Shown piece by piece: positions 34,951-44,556 of a stretch of 64,000 nt of DNA. This stretch comes from Thermohalobaculum sp963721105. GTDB taxonomy: Bacteria > Pseudomonadota > Alphaproteobacteria > Rhodobacterales > Rhodobacteraceae. Position numbers and translations under genes: made by a program. The notes beneath the pieces are model-generated. The model worked only from the letters and a program-made list of their open reading frames with translations, searched no databases and was not told the DNA's origin. Each line of letters begins with the position of its first letter. The first letter of the stretch is position 1. The DNA is taken from NCBI GenBank assembly GCA_963721105.1, contig CAVRHY010000004.1, forward strand, positions 248,001-312,000, given 5' to 3'.

Positions 34951-35560
34951 CGTCGCGCCGGTGACGGGCAGGCCGTCATTCGCCCGGCCCAAGGACCTGA
35001 CAAGGGATGATCGCGCACACCTTGCGTGCGGAGTGGCACAAGGTGACCGCGACTCGGGCGAGGCTGCGGACCCGTTGGCGAGCTTCTGATACGATAAAGT
35101 GTGAAATCAGCCGGCCGGAGGCACGGCCTCGGCCAGGCAGGCCGAGTGGCGCAAGACGTCGGTGTCGTGGCGCGGCTGGCTGAAGGTCTGGAGGCGGTGC
35201 AACGGGTGGTTGCGTGCGCGGACGCTTTGCACCGCCGCGCCATGATGCGCATCCAGCTGGTATCCGACAGGCCGCCTGCAGGCCGCCTACTGTGCGGAGC
35301 AGCGCCGCGCAGCAGGCGGCCCAGGCACTTGTAGAAACCGCTCTCTCCGCCCGTCGGCGAGACCTCGTCGGAGCGGGCCAGCGGTGCTATGGTCTCGGGG
35401 TCGCCCGGGGCCGTCTGCGACAGGGCGGGCGCGTCGTCATGGCGAGCCACGCGTCCACCTCGGCCTGCAGCGGATCGACCGCCGCCGCAAACCCTCGGGC
35501 GGGCGACCGCAGGGGCGGTCGCAAGCAGGTGGATCATTCAGGGTGCGGGACCGGATTGCG
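34951..35560. other. 610-base convergent gap with clustered perfect hairpins
   Basis: Lies between the 3' ends of hyi and aapP. No conserved protein was found in six frames. Three perfect hairpins follow one another: CTCGGCC-AGGCA-GGCCGAG (35128-35146), GGCGGTGCAA...TTGCACCGCC (35193-35202 / 35227-35236) and GGCCGCCTGC...GCAGGCGGCC (35270-35279 / 35312-35321). Just before them is the AT-rich palindromic sequence at 35086-35110. A structured RNA or a decayed element are the two main readings. Confidence 0.45.
35086..35110. promoter_or_regulatory. AT-rich palindromic element, similar to 18797-18818
   Basis: CTGATACGATAAAGTG followed by TGAAATCAG has CTGAT/ATCAG arms. It aligns with CTGATATAGTGAG followed by TGAAATCAG upstream of the demethylase-like gene, sharing CTGATA, AGTG and TGAAATCAG. 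Two copies of an AT-rich motif in this GC-rich genome suggest a common regulator site, but two sites are few. Confidence 0.35.
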
Positions 35561-36388
35561 TCAGTGGCCGAGGATCTGCGACAGGAACAGCTTTGTACGG
35601 TCGGATTTCGGATGGTGGAAGAACTCCTCGGGTTCGTTCTGCTCGACGATCTGCCCGGCGTCCATGAAAATCACCCGGTTCGCCACCTGCCGGGCAAAGC
35701 CCATCTCGTGCGTGACGCAGATCATCGTCATGCCTTCCTCGGCCAGGCTGATCATGGTGTCGAGCACCTCCTTGATCATCTCCGGGTCGAGCGCCGAGGT
35801 CGGCTCGTCGAACAGCATGATCTGCGGCTTCATGCAGAGCGAGCGGGCGATGGCGACGCGCTGCTGCTGCCCGCCCGAGAGCTGGCCCGGGTACTTGTGC
35901 GCCTGCTCGGGGATCTTGACCTTCTCGAGGAAATACATCGCCGTCTCGTCGGCCTCGCGCTTCGGCGTCTTGCGCACCCAGATCGGCGCCAGCGTGCAGT
36001 TCTCCAGCACCGTCAGGTGCGGGAACAGGTTGAAGTGCTGGAACACCATGCCGACCTCGGCGCGGACCTTGTCGATGTTCTTGAGGTCCGAGTTCAGCTC
36101 GATGCCGTTGACGACGATGTCGCCGACCTGGTGCTCCTCCAGCCGGTTGATGCAGCGGATCAGCGTCGACTTGCCGGAGCCGGACGGGCCGCAGACGACG
36201 ATGCGCTCGCCGCGATAGACCGTCAGGTCGATGTCGCGCAGAACGTGGAATTCGCCGTACCACTTGTTCATTCCGGTGATCTGGATGGCGACCTCGTCCG
36301 TCACCCTCATCTTCGAGCGGTCGGGGACGTGCCCCTCGGGCATGTGGTCGTCGAGCGGGCCAGTATCGGCGCGGGCGGTATCGGCCAT
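35561..36388 (-). CDS. aapP: General L-amino-acid ABC transporter ATP-binding protein
   Basis: 275-residue ATPase of the polar amino-acid uptake family, energising import through AapQ/AapM at the inner membrane. Walker A is CGPSGSGKSTLIRC. Q-loop region is MVFQHFNLFPHLTVLEN, the signature LSGGQQQRVAIARSL, Walker B IMLFDEPTSALDPEM and H-loop CVTHEMGFARQVA. A 30-residue N-terminal extension (to about MRVTDEVAIQI) precedes the core. Last gene of the minus-strand operon aapJ-aapQ-aapM-aapP; 12 bases separate it from aapM. Confidence 0.94.
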   Translation of the reverse strand: MADTARADTGPLDDHMPEGHVPDRSKMRVTDEVAIQITGMNKWYGEFHVLRDIDLTVYRGERIVVCGPSGSGKSTLIRCINRLEEHQVGDIVVNGIELNSDLKNIDKVRAEVGMVFQHFNLFPHLTVLENCTLAPIWVRKTPKREADETAMYFLEKVKIPEQAHKYPGQLSGGQQQRVAIARSLCMKPQIMLFDEPTSALDPEMIKEVLDTMISLAEEGMTMICVTHEMGFARQVANRVIFMDAGQIVEQNEPEEFFHHPKSDRTKLFLSQILGH

Positions 36389-36400
36389 GGAGGTGCCTCC

Positions 36401-38127
36401 TCAGCGGCGGTCGGTGGCGAGCTTGCGCTCGAGGTACTGCGAGTAGCGGGACATCGAGAAGCAGATGACCCAGAAGAACAAGCCGACGAACACGTAGAAC
36501 TCCCAGACGATGCCGTGCCAGGCGCTGTCCGAGCGGATCGCGTTGATCAGCCCGATCGGATCCAGCAGGCCGATGACGACGACCAGCGTCGTGTCCTTGA
36601 ACAGTCCGATGAAGGTCGAGACGATGTTCGGGATCGAGATCTTCAGCGCCTGCGGCAGGATGATCAGCCGCATCGACTTCCAGTAGTCGAGGCCGAGCGA
36701 GTCCGCCGCCTCGTACTGGCCGGTCGGCAGCGCCGCCAGGCCGCCGCGGATCACCTCGGCCATGTAGGCCGACGCGAACAGCGTCACCATGATGACGACG
36801 CGCAGGATCAGGTCGAGGTTCGAGCCCGGCGGGAAGAAATAGGCCAGCACCGAGTTCGCCACGAACAGCAGCGTGATCAGCGGCACGCCGCGGATGAACT
36901 CGATGAAGACTGACGCTGAGAGACTGGATGAAGATCATGTGGCTGCGCCGGCCCAGCGCCAGCAGGATGCCGATCGGCAGGCTGAGCGTGATGCCGGCCA
37001 CGCCGATGATCGTCGCCAGCAGGAAGCCGCCGAGCTGCCGGCTCTCGACCGGCTGCAGCCCGACGCGGCCGAGTTCCTCGTAGGTGAAGGCGTTGCGCGT
37101 CGCCAGCGCCTTCGCCTGCATCTCCTTGTTCAGGATCTGGCGCAGCTGCGTCGGCCACGTCGTCGGGCGCGCCCGAGGCTCTTGAGCGCGCCGGTGCGTG
37201 GCGATGTCGCGGTAATCGACCGGCAGCTTCCTGGCGCATCGCCTGCGCCTCGAGCCGGAGCGCGACGATCTGCTTCACGTCGTTCGGCAGGCGCTTGAGG
37301 TCCGACAGCCGGTGCCCTGCGCATCCTGGCGCACGCCGGTCGACCAGCTCGTTCAGCCGGCGGGCGCGGGCGTGCGGGTCCTGCGATCGCCTCTAGCTCG
37401 GCGGCGTGGCGCCGGGCGAGGTCGGACTCGAGGTCGCTGGCGAGAGAGGCCTCCAGCGCGGCGACGCGGCTCGGTCGTAGCGGGCATCGCCGATGCTGCG
37501 CGTGATCGACGTCGTCGATGGCGCCGACGCCGAACATCAGCCACAGCACCGCCGCCGACCACCGCGGCCGCGACGGCGAAGATCGGGTCGAGGACCTGCC
37601 CGACCAGCCGGAAGGCGGCATAGGCGATCGGCACCGTCGCCAGGATCAGCAGCGGTCCCCAGATCGTGCCGCCCCAGATCAGGAAATAGGCGATGATCGG
37701 GTAGGTCGGCGGCGAAGGCCAGGCCGACGCGTCGGAAGGGCATGTTGTCGAACAGCACATAGGCCAGCGCCACCAGCAGCAGGCCGAAGGCCAGGTCGGG
37801 GCGCCAGCGCAGCTCCTGCGGATAGAAGCCGTAGATGAACTGGTCGAAGCGCTGAACGATGACGGCCCAGCAGGCGCCGTCCGAGTTGATCGCGCGGCAT
37901 TCCTCCAGGCTGTCGGCATGCCAGACCGCGTCGATGAAGACCCACTGGATGATACCGGGCACGATCCAGAAGACCAGCGCCAGCGCGGCCAGCGTCAGGA
38001 CCGTGTTCACCGGGCCGCTGAACAGGTTTTCGCGTAGCCAGCCGACCGGGCCGCTTGTCGTCGAGGGCGGCGGCGAGGGCGGGATCTGGCTGTCGGCGAC
38101 GAAGCCGTTCGCGTGCCGGTCGGTCAT
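36401..38127 (-). pseudogene. aapM: General L-amino-acid ABC transporter permease AapM, multiply frameshifted, with extra hydrophilic region
   Basis: Inner-membrane permease partner of AapQ. The N-terminus (DGACWAVIVQRFDQFIYGFYP) and the C-terminal permease core (GVPLITLLFVANSVLAYFFPPG, EVIRGGLAALPTGQYEAADSLGL, FIGLFKDTTLVVVIGLLD) are well conserved. In between, at least six indels (about 37715, 37552, 37505, 37472, 37380, 37235, 36910) break the frame. Pieced together, the middle reads membrane segments (YPIIAYFLIWGG, LLILATVPIAYAAFRLVGQVLD), then about 150 hydrophilic residues with helical, heptad-like parts (RVAALEASLASDLESDLARRH; LSDLKRLPNDVKQIVALRLEAQ). Estimated 575 residues versus about 385-430 for the family. 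Confidence 0.78.
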
Positions 38128-38130
38128 CGC

Positions 38131-40087
38131 TCAGGCCCTCCGCACGCGATTGAAGAAGGTCAGGTTCGGCCGGAAGGCGAAGGCCGTGTAGAGGATGATC
38201 AGCAGCCGTATCACCAGCCCGCCGACCACGATCACGAGCCAGCTCAGCGCGTCGGTCAGGTCGCCGAACGGGAATCCGACGAGGATGGCGTAGACAAAGA
38301 CCAGCAGGTCGAAGCAGGCGAGATCGACGAAGCGCGCATTCTTGAACAGGCACGTCACCAGCGCGCCGAACGAGGTCAGGATCATGCCCAGACCGGCGAT
38401 CTGGATGGTCATCGGCCAGTTGAAGTAGCTGGGCCGCGTATAGGCGATGTCCTGCAGGCCCGGGGCGATCTCGCGCAGGGTGCCGGACGTGACCTCCGGC
38501 TCGTCGGTCATCGACAGGTAGTAGGCCAGCGCCTCGTCGATCTTGTGCTCGGGGATGATGCGCAGGAAGGGCGCAGGCTGGTTCGGCGGCAACGCCGCTT
38601 CCGGCCCCTCGGTCAGCGCCTTCTCGATGGTCGCGCGGTCGCCGAGCACGTGGAACATCTCGGTATAGTCCGAGTAGGAGATGATCCGGTCGAGGAACAC
38701 GTAGTTCAGAACCAGCGCCATGAATGCGCCGTAGAACAGCCAGTAGAGGTTCAGCTCCAGCCGGATGCCGTAAGCGCGGTGCATCTTGGCATCGCCCTTC
38801 TTCAGGTACTCCCACGTGCCGGTCCAGCGGTCGAGGATGGAGAGGAACGAGAAGCCCATGCCGCTGACCGAGGTGCGCTCGACCAGCTTGGCGTTCTCGT
38901 TGTAGAGGTTCATCACGGCCGAGATGCCGAGCGAGATGGCCAGATAGAAGGCCATCAGCAGGAACAGCGTCTCGAACTCCTTGCCGGTCTGGTTCAGCGT
39001 GATCCCGCCCAGCGTGCCGGTGGCGTCCATGTAGCCGACCAGCAGCGCCAGCGACGAGTTCTTGGTCAGGTTGAGGTACTGCGAGATCATCGGCGGGATG
39101 ATGACGCGCAGCGCCTGCGGCAGGACCACCAGGCTCATCGTCCGGTTCGGGCGCAGGCCCAGCGCGTAGGCCGCCTCGGTCTGGCCGTGGCTGACCGACT
39201 GGATGCCGGCGCGGACGTTCTCGGCGATGAAGGCGCCGGTGTAGATCGACAGCGCCAGCGTCAGCGCGACATAGCTCTCGCGGGCATAGAAACCGCCGTC
39301 AAAGTTGAAGCCGTGCAGCTCGGGGTATTCCACCCCGATCGGCATGCCGGCGGCGAAGAAGGCGATGATCGGCAGCACCAGGATCAGCGCGGCCTTGATC
39401 GGCAGCACCGGCTGGATCTCGCCGGTGTCGCGCTGGCGCTGCGCCGCCCAGCGGCCGTAGACGATCGACGGCGATGATGCCGGCGATCAGGGCCGCGACG
39501 ACGATCCACGACCCGTCCAGCCAGACCGGCCGCGGGAAGTAGATGCCGCGCCCGGTCACCGCGACTGCATCGAACAGCATCGAGGCGTTGGCATTCTCGC
39601 CGCGGAATTCGCGGGGCTGCGGCATCGTCTCGGTGATCAGCGCCGAGAACAGCAGGATCTGGATCAGCACGGGGACGTTGCGGACGACCTCGATGTAGAC
39701 GGTCATCAGCTTACGGATGATCCAGTTCTTCGACAGCCGGGCGACGCCCGCCAGCACGCCGAAGATTGTCGCCAGGAAACAGCCGACGACGGCGACCAGC
39801 AGCGTGTTGAGGATGCCGACGATGGCGGCGCGCGAATGGCTGTCGCGCGAGGTGTAGTCGAGCAGGTGCTGGTTGATGTCGTAGGAGGACGGCTGCGCCA
39901 TGAAGTCGAAGCCGAAGCTCTTGCCCAGCGCCGCGAGGTTGTCGCGGACGTTGTCGACAAGCAGGAACAGCATGCTGAAGAAGACGAAGAGCGCGATGAT
40001 CTGCAGGAAGGTCGAGCGATAGCGGCTGTCGTTCCAAAGCATGTCGATCCGGAAGGATCGGACCGGCGGTGCGGTCGTGACGCTCAT
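38131..40087 (-). pseudogene. aapQ: General L-amino-acid ABC transporter permease AapQ, frameshifted, with a C-terminal membrane extension
   Basis: Inner-membrane permease. The N-terminal part has DNVRDNLAALGKSFGFDFM, a TM with LVAVVGCFLATIFGVLAGVA and VEVVRNVPVLIQILLF-like sequence. At about 39466 one extra base shifts the frame; it resumes as VIVYGRWAAQRQRDTGEIQP and continues to the permease EAA loop (SHGQTEAAYALGLRPNRTMS). The family normally ends soon after NENAKLVERTS. Here about 220 more residues follow with four predicted membrane segments and a 90-residue soluble loop. Restored length 651 residues versus about 400. Start ATG 40087; 3 bases separate it from aapM. Confidence 0.82.
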
Positions 40088-40173
40088 GTGCTGCCCCCAA
40101 ATCACCCCGGGTCGGCCATGCAGTCTGCCGACGACAGAAGAAGGGCGCGCCCCGCAGGGCGCGCCCGGTCAGG

Positions 40174-41193
40174 TCAGCGGAACGGCGGCGAGTAGAGGAT
40201 GCCGCCGTCGGTCCACAGCGCGTTCACGCCGCGGTCCAGGCCGATCTGCGTGTCCGGGCCGATGTAGCGGTTGAAGATCTCGCCGTAGTTGCCCTCGGCC
40301 TTGATCGCCTGGACGACCCAGTCCTTGGGCAGGCCCAGCATCGCGCCGTACTCGCCCTCGGTGCCGAGCATGCGGTTGACCTCGGGGTCGTCGGTCGGCG
40401 CCTTGGACTTCTCGACGACGTTGTCCTGGGTGATGCCCTTCTCCTCGCCGACGATCAGCGCGTTCAGCACCCAGCGGACGATGTCGCCCCACTGGTTGTC
40501 GCCGTGGCGCACGACCGGGCCCAGCGGCTCCTTCGAGATGACGTCGGGCAGCAGGACGTGGTCCTCCGGATGCTCGAAGGTGGCGCGCGTCGCGGCCAGG
40601 CCCGAACGGTCGGTGGTGTAGGCGTCGCAGGCGCCGGCCAGGTACTTCTGCTCGGCCTCGGCGTTGGTCTCGATCGGCACCGGCTCGTAGCTGATGTTGT
40701 TCTTGCGGAAGAAGTCCGCGAGGTTCAGCTCGGTCGTCGTGCCGGTCTGGATGCAGACGGTGGCGCCGTCCAGCTCCTTGGCCGAGCTGACGCCCAGCGA
40801 CTTCGGCACCATGAAGCCCTGGCCGTCATAGTAGTTGACGCCCACGAAATCGAGGCCGAGGTCGGTGTCGCGGCTCAGCGTCCAGGTGCTGTTGCGGAAC
40901 AGCACGTCGACCTCGCCCGAGCTGAGCGCCGTGAAGCGCGTCTTGCCGGTGGTCGGCGTGAACTTGATGGCGTTCGGGTCGCCGAAGATCGCCGCGGCCA
41001 GCGCGCGGCACATGTCGACGTCGAAGCCGTGCCACTCGCCCTTCTCGTCAGTGAAGGCGAAGCCGGCGATGCCGGTCGAGATGCCGCACTGCACGAAGCC
41101 CTTGGCTTTCACGTCATCGAGCGTCGCCGCGCCCGCGAGGCCGGCGGCGAGGCCGGCGGCGGTCAGCGCGCCCAAGAAAACCGTTGATCTCAT
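40174..41193 (-). CDS. aapJ: General L-amino-acid ABC transporter substrate-binding protein
   Basis: Periplasmic binding protein of 339 residues that delivers polar amino acids (Glu, Gln, Asp, Asn and others in AapJ/BztA) to AapQM. Signal peptide FLGALTAAGLAAGLAGA. The mature part starts LDDVKAKGFVQCGISTGIAGF, and has FDVDMCRALAAAIFGDP, ARFTALSSGEVDVL-like sequence (TRFTALSSGEVDVLFRN), and DYQGFMV-like ligand segment. ATG 41193 with GGAGAGGTG upstream; an in-frame extension to 41322 is not a signal peptide. First gene of the aap operon. Confidence 0.93.
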   Translation of the reverse strand: MRSTVFLGALTAAGLAAGLAGAATLDDVKAKGFVQCGISTGIAGFAFTDEKGEWHGFDVDMCRALAAAIFGDPNAIKFTPTTGKTRFTALSSGEVDVLFRNSTWTLSRDTDLGLDFVGVNYYDGQGFMVPKSLGVSSAKELDGATVCIQTGTTTELNLADFFRKNNISYEPVPIETNAEAEQKYLAGACDAYTTDRSGLAATRATFEHPEDHVLLPDVISKEPLGPVVRHGDNQWGDIVRWVLNALIVGEEKGITQDNVVEKSKAPTDDPEVNRMLGTEGEYGAMLGLPKDWVVQAIKAEGNYGEIFNRYIGPDTQIGLDRGVNALWTDGGILYSPPFR

Positions 41194-41289
41194 TGCACAC
41201 CTCTCCATTTTGGACCCCCGGGTTGTCACGGGGGGCGGGCTTGACGCCCTCGGTCGCTTCAGCGGAGCCCTTCGCCCCTGCGTGAAACA

Positions 41290-41303
41290 TTCGCGACTGC
41301 GAA
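41290..41303. promoter_or_regulatory. Small inverted repeat upstream of aapJ
   Basis: TTCGC-GACT-GCGAA lies 97 bases upstream of the aapJ start codon, in the presumed promoter region. It could be a binding site for a nitrogen- or amino-acid-responsive regulator; the arms are only 5 bp, so this is weak. Confidence 0.25.
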
Positions 41304-41397
41304 AGCCGCCGTCAAGCGTCACCGGACTAAATCGGCGGCCACTGAAATGCCGTGCGCCGACGTGACGGATTCCCGGGCAATGTTCGCGGAAATTGCG

Positions 41398-41850
41398 TCA
41401 GTTAAGGGCAATCAGGGCGCAGTTCGATTGCCGCAGGATCGCTTTCTGCGCCCGCCGCCGCGCCTGCACGTCCCTTGGCGATACCCGGCGCCACGGGCCG
41501 AATATCACTTGGTTGATGCGGATCAGGCCGAAATCACCCGGCGCGGCGCGGGGCGGCTGCCGCTCGGCGCGGACCAGCCAGATGTTGCGGACATAGACGA
41601 AGAAACCCAGCGATTGGCCCAGGATGAAGACCGGATCGCGCCGGTGGATCGCGTAGGCCAGCAGCACCACCGCGCCCCCGATCGACAGCCACCAGAACGA
41701 CAGCGGGACAATCGACCGGCGCGCCCGCTCGGAGACGATCCACTGCACGACGAAGCGCATCATGAACATCAATTGCCCGCACAGCCCGACGCCGACCCAG
41801 GTCAGCTCGTACCCGTTGCGCACGTCCAGCAGGTGCATCAGCCATTGCAT
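41398..41850 (-). CDS. Lipid-A-biosynthesis N-terminal (LAB_N) domain membrane protein
   Basis: 150-residue membrane protein with three hydrophobic segments: VGVGLCGQLMFMMRFVVQW, PLSFWWLSIGGAVVLLAYA and PVFILGQSLGFFVYVRN. RFVVQWIVSERARRSIVP and FFVYVRNIWLV are hallmarks of the LAB_N family, found alone or beside dolichol-phosphate-mannose-type glycosyltransferases. It ends with a basic tail. ATG 41850 fits the family start. It follows the GT2 gene by 16 bases and probably works with it and the GT39 protein in lipid-linked sugar transfer. Confidence 0.85.
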   Translation of the reverse strand: MQWLMHLLDVRNGYELTWVGVGLCGQLMFMMRFVVQWIVSERARRSIVPLSFWWLSIGGAVVLLAYAIHRRDPVFILGQSLGFFVYVRNIWLVRAERQPPRAAPGDFGLIRINQVIFGPWRRVSPRDVQARRRAQKAILRQSNCALIALN

Positions 41851-41866
41851 CGGCAATCCCCGCCCT

Positions 41867-42691
41867 TCACAGATCCTCGTGGACGATCCGCGCGCGTCGG
41901 CGCCGACGCAGCAGCCACCAGACGCCGAGCAGGTCCTCCACGCCGACGACGGCCCGGCCGAGATTGGTGTACTTGGTGCTCCCGGCGGTGCGCGGCCGGT
42001 GGGCGACGTCGACCAGACGGACCTCGAGCCCCTCGCGCCGGACAAGCGCCGGCAGATAGCGGTGCAGGTGGTCGAAAAAGGGCAGCGCCAGGAAGACCGC
42101 GCGCGGGAATGCCTTCAGGCCGCAGCCGGTGTCGCGCGTGTCGTCGCGCAAGATCCAGGCGCGGACGCCGTTGGCTACGCGCGAGGCTATACGGCGCGCC
42201 GCCACGTCCTGCCGCGCGACCCGCTGGCCGGCGACGAGGCCGAGGCGGCCGTCGGCAGCCATGCCGTCCGCTCCCCGCTCGTCGACCGGGCCGAGCAGCG
42301 GCGCGACCAGGCGGGGGATCTCGGACGGCGGGTTCTGGCCGTCGCCGTCGATCGTGCAGATGACGGCGGCGCGGGCCGCCAGCACGCCCGAGCGCAGCGC
42401 CGCCGATTGGCCGCAGGGGCGCTCGTGGCGCACCTCGCGCAGCCAGGGGAACTCGGCACGCAGCGCGGCGATGCGTTGCGCGGTCCCGTCGGTTGAGCCG
42501 TCATTGACGAAAATCGCCTCGAACGGGGCCAGCGCCGCGCAGGCGGCGGCGATCTCGCGCGCCAACGGCTCGACGTTGTCTTCCTCGTTCAGCATCGGCG
42601 CGACGACCGACAGGCGCGGAGCCGGCCCGTGCGACGCGCTCTCCGGCGCGGCGGCGCGGCCCTCAGCGGGCTTGTCGAGGGGGCTCTCCAT
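41867..42691 (-). CDS. Family 2 glycosyltransferase (polyprenyl-phosphate sugar synthase type)
   Basis: 274-residue GT-A enzyme like DPM1/ArnC. LSVVAPMLNEEDNVEPL starts the nucleotide-sugar domain, FEAIFVNDGSTDGTAQRI has the first Asp, and ICTIDGDGQNPPSEIP holds the metal-binding DxD-like motif. DTGCGLKAFPRAVFLALPFF is typical of the polyprenyl-phosphate group. No C-terminal membrane helices, unlike ArnC; the separate LAB_N protein may supply the membrane anchor. ATG 42691 was chosen over a frame extension upstream. Confidence 0.88.
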   Translation of the reverse strand: MESPLDKPAEGRAAAPESASHGPAPRLSVVAPMLNEEDNVEPLAREIAAACAALAPFEAIFVNDGSTDGTAQRIAALRAEFPWLREVRHERPCGQSAALRSGVLAARAAVICTIDGDGQNPPSEIPRLVAPLLGPVDERGADGMAADGRLGLVAGQRVARQDVAARRIASRVANGVRAWILRDDTRDTGCGLKAFPRAVFLALPFFDHLHRYLPALVRREGLEVRLVDVAHRPRTAGSTKYTNLGRAVVGVEDLLGVWWLLRRRRRARIVHEDL

Positions 42692-42814
42692 CGGCGGCGG
42701 GTATAGGCGAGGCGCGCGCACGCGCCAACGGTAATCAGGTGCACGCAGGCAGAGAGACGGCCGCGGCCGGTAGCGAGGTGCCCGAGAACCCCGGCCTGCC
42801 GCGGCCGCAGAGGT

Positions 42815-44539
42815 TCAGCGCGCGCAAGCCTGCCAGCGCGGGTCGTCGGGCGTGACCAGCTCGGCCGTCTCCGCCTTGCCGCGGTTGTAGTTGAAATAGC
42901 TGACCCGGTCGCGGACGACGGTGCCGGCAAGCGCCTCCGGCCCCAGCCGCACGCGTACCCGGTCCTCGACCAGCACCATCGCGCCGGGATCCTCCTTCAG
43001 CGCGGCGACGGCGCCCTGTTGGTCAGCCAGCCGGATACCGGTCTCGGTCAGGAAGACCAGGCTCGGCTCGTGATATCCGAGGCTGAAGGCCGGGCCGGAG
43101 GCGCAGGGGCGGTACTGCGCGATCAGCGCCGCGAGCCGAGGGCCGGGAAAGACGGTGTCGAGCGAGGGCAGCGTGAAGGCGAGCGCCGCGGGATAGAGCA
43201 GCAGTGACGCGACGAGGCTGGAGCCGACCTGCGCCAGCGGCCGCCCGGCCAGCGCGGCGCGGACGGCCAGCACGATCGCGCCGGTGCCGAGAGCCCCCAG
43301 CAGCACGCCGGGCCAAGCGATGCGCGTCCGGATCAGCCCCGGCAGTTCGCCGAGCGCCAGGTCGAGTCCGCCCTGCGCCAGCGCCACCGGCAGCACGGCG
43401 ACCAGCGCGACCAGGAGGGCGCCGGGCAGGGCGACGAGGCAGGCGCTTGTCACGCGCGCCCAGCGCGCAGGCGGCGCGGCGTTGGCGGCCCAGCCGGCCA
43501 GCGCGATCAACAACGCCGGGTAAAGCGGCAGAACGTAGTGCGGCAGCTTTGTCGGCACGGCCTCGAGCACGATCCAGAATGGCACGACCCAGCCGGCCAG
43601 CAGCACTGCCCACCCGGCGCGGCGCTGGCGCAAGGCCCAGGGCAGCGCGGCCGGGATCAGCGCCGCCCAGGGCCACAGAGTCAGCCAGACCAGACCCAGG
43701 TACAGCCCCGGAGGGCCCCAGTGCTTCTCCTGCCCGCTGACCAGCTTGGCGCCGAAGTCGCGGCCCAGTGCCTCGACGAAAAAGGCGCCGTCGGACACGA
43801 TCCAGATCGCGACGAGCCAAGGCGCGACGAGCAGCGCCATCAGCGACAGGCCGCTCAGCGGCCGGAGCTGCCACAGGCGCGGCCGCGGCCCGAAGATCAG
43901 CAGCGTCACCAGCGTCAGCACGGCGATCGCAGGAACGACTGGCCCCTTGAGGAGGATGGCCGCCGCGAGCGCGACCCAGAAGACCAGCGCCGTGCCGCGC
44001 CCCATCTCTCCGCGCAGAAGCCTGACCAGCGCGCCCAGGGTGGCAACGGCGGTCGCGAGCAGCACCGCGTCGGTCTTGGCGAGATGTGCCTCGACCACGG
44101 CCAGCAGCGTCGTCGCCAGCATCATGCCGGCCAGCACGGCGGCCGGCCGGCCGACCAACGGCCACGCCGCCCAGGCGGTCAGCAGCGCCGCGATGAATGC
44201 GCCGGCTGCCGATGGAAGGCGGTAGGCCCAGATGCCTGCATCGGCGCCGCCTCCGAACGCCTGCGCCGAACCCGCCTGCAGCCAGTAGATGCCGACGGGC
44301 TTTTTCCAGCGCGGCTGGTCCTGCAGGCGGATGTCGATCGGGTCGCCGGTCTCGAGCATCTGCTTCGAGGCCTGGGCGAAGCGCGCCTCGTCGCGGTCGG
44401 TGACGGGCAGGGTCCACAGGCCCGGCATGATGGCCACCAGAGCCACCGCAGCGATCAGCGCCGTACCGCGCAGCCGCCCGGCGGCGGCCCAGTTCAACAG
44501 CGCGACCGTCGCCGCGTCGAGACGCGGGACGATCGCCAT
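42815..44539 (-). CDS. ArnT-like glycosyltransferase family 39 membrane protein
   Basis: 574-residue inner-membrane GT-C enzyme with 12 or so hydrophobic segments and a C-terminal soluble domain. The periplasmic loop-1 signature TDRDEARFAQASKQMLETGD is characteristic of the PMT/ArnT family, followed by QPRWKKPVGIYWLQ. It transfers a sugar from a polyprenyl phosphate to lipid A or another acceptor in the periplasm; aminoarabinose is not implied because no arn biosynthesis genes are present. The frame is open upstream through secG antisense, so ATG 44539 at the start of conserved sequence is preferred. Confidence 0.88.
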   Translation of the reverse strand: MAIVPRLDAATVALLNWAAAGRLRGTALIAAVALVAIMPGLWTLPVTDRDEARFAQASKQMLETGDPIDIRLQDQPRWKKPVGIYWLQAGSAQAFGGGADAGIWAYRLPSAAGAFIAALLTAWAAWPLVGRPAAVLAGMMLATTLLAVVEAHLAKTDAVLLATAVATLGALVRLLRGEMGRGTALVFWVALAAAILLKGPVVPAIAVLTLVTLLIFGPRPRLWQLRPLSGLSLMALLVAPWLVAIWIVSDGAFFVEALGRDFGAKLVSGQEKHWGPPGLYLGLVWLTLWPWAALIPAALPWALRQRRAGWAVLLAGWVVPFWIVLEAVPTKLPHYVLPLYPALLIALAGWAANAAPPARWARVTSACLVALPGALLVALVAVLPVALAQGGLDLALGELPGLIRTRIAWPGVLLGALGTGAIVLAVRAALAGRPLAQVGSSLVASLLLYPAALAFTLPSLDTVFPGPRLAALIAQYRPCASGPAFSLGYHEPSLVFLTETGIRLADQQGAVAALKEDPGAMVLVEDRVRVRLGPEALAGTVVRDRVSYFNYNRGKAETAELVTPDDPRWQACAR

Positions 44540-44556
44540 CCGGCGGCGGCCGGGCG

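Noticed and set aside
34857..35537. 226-codon minus-strand frame in the convergent gap
   Set aside because: Ser/Arg/Pro-rich, without conserved motif or ribosome-binding site, and crosses the hairpins.
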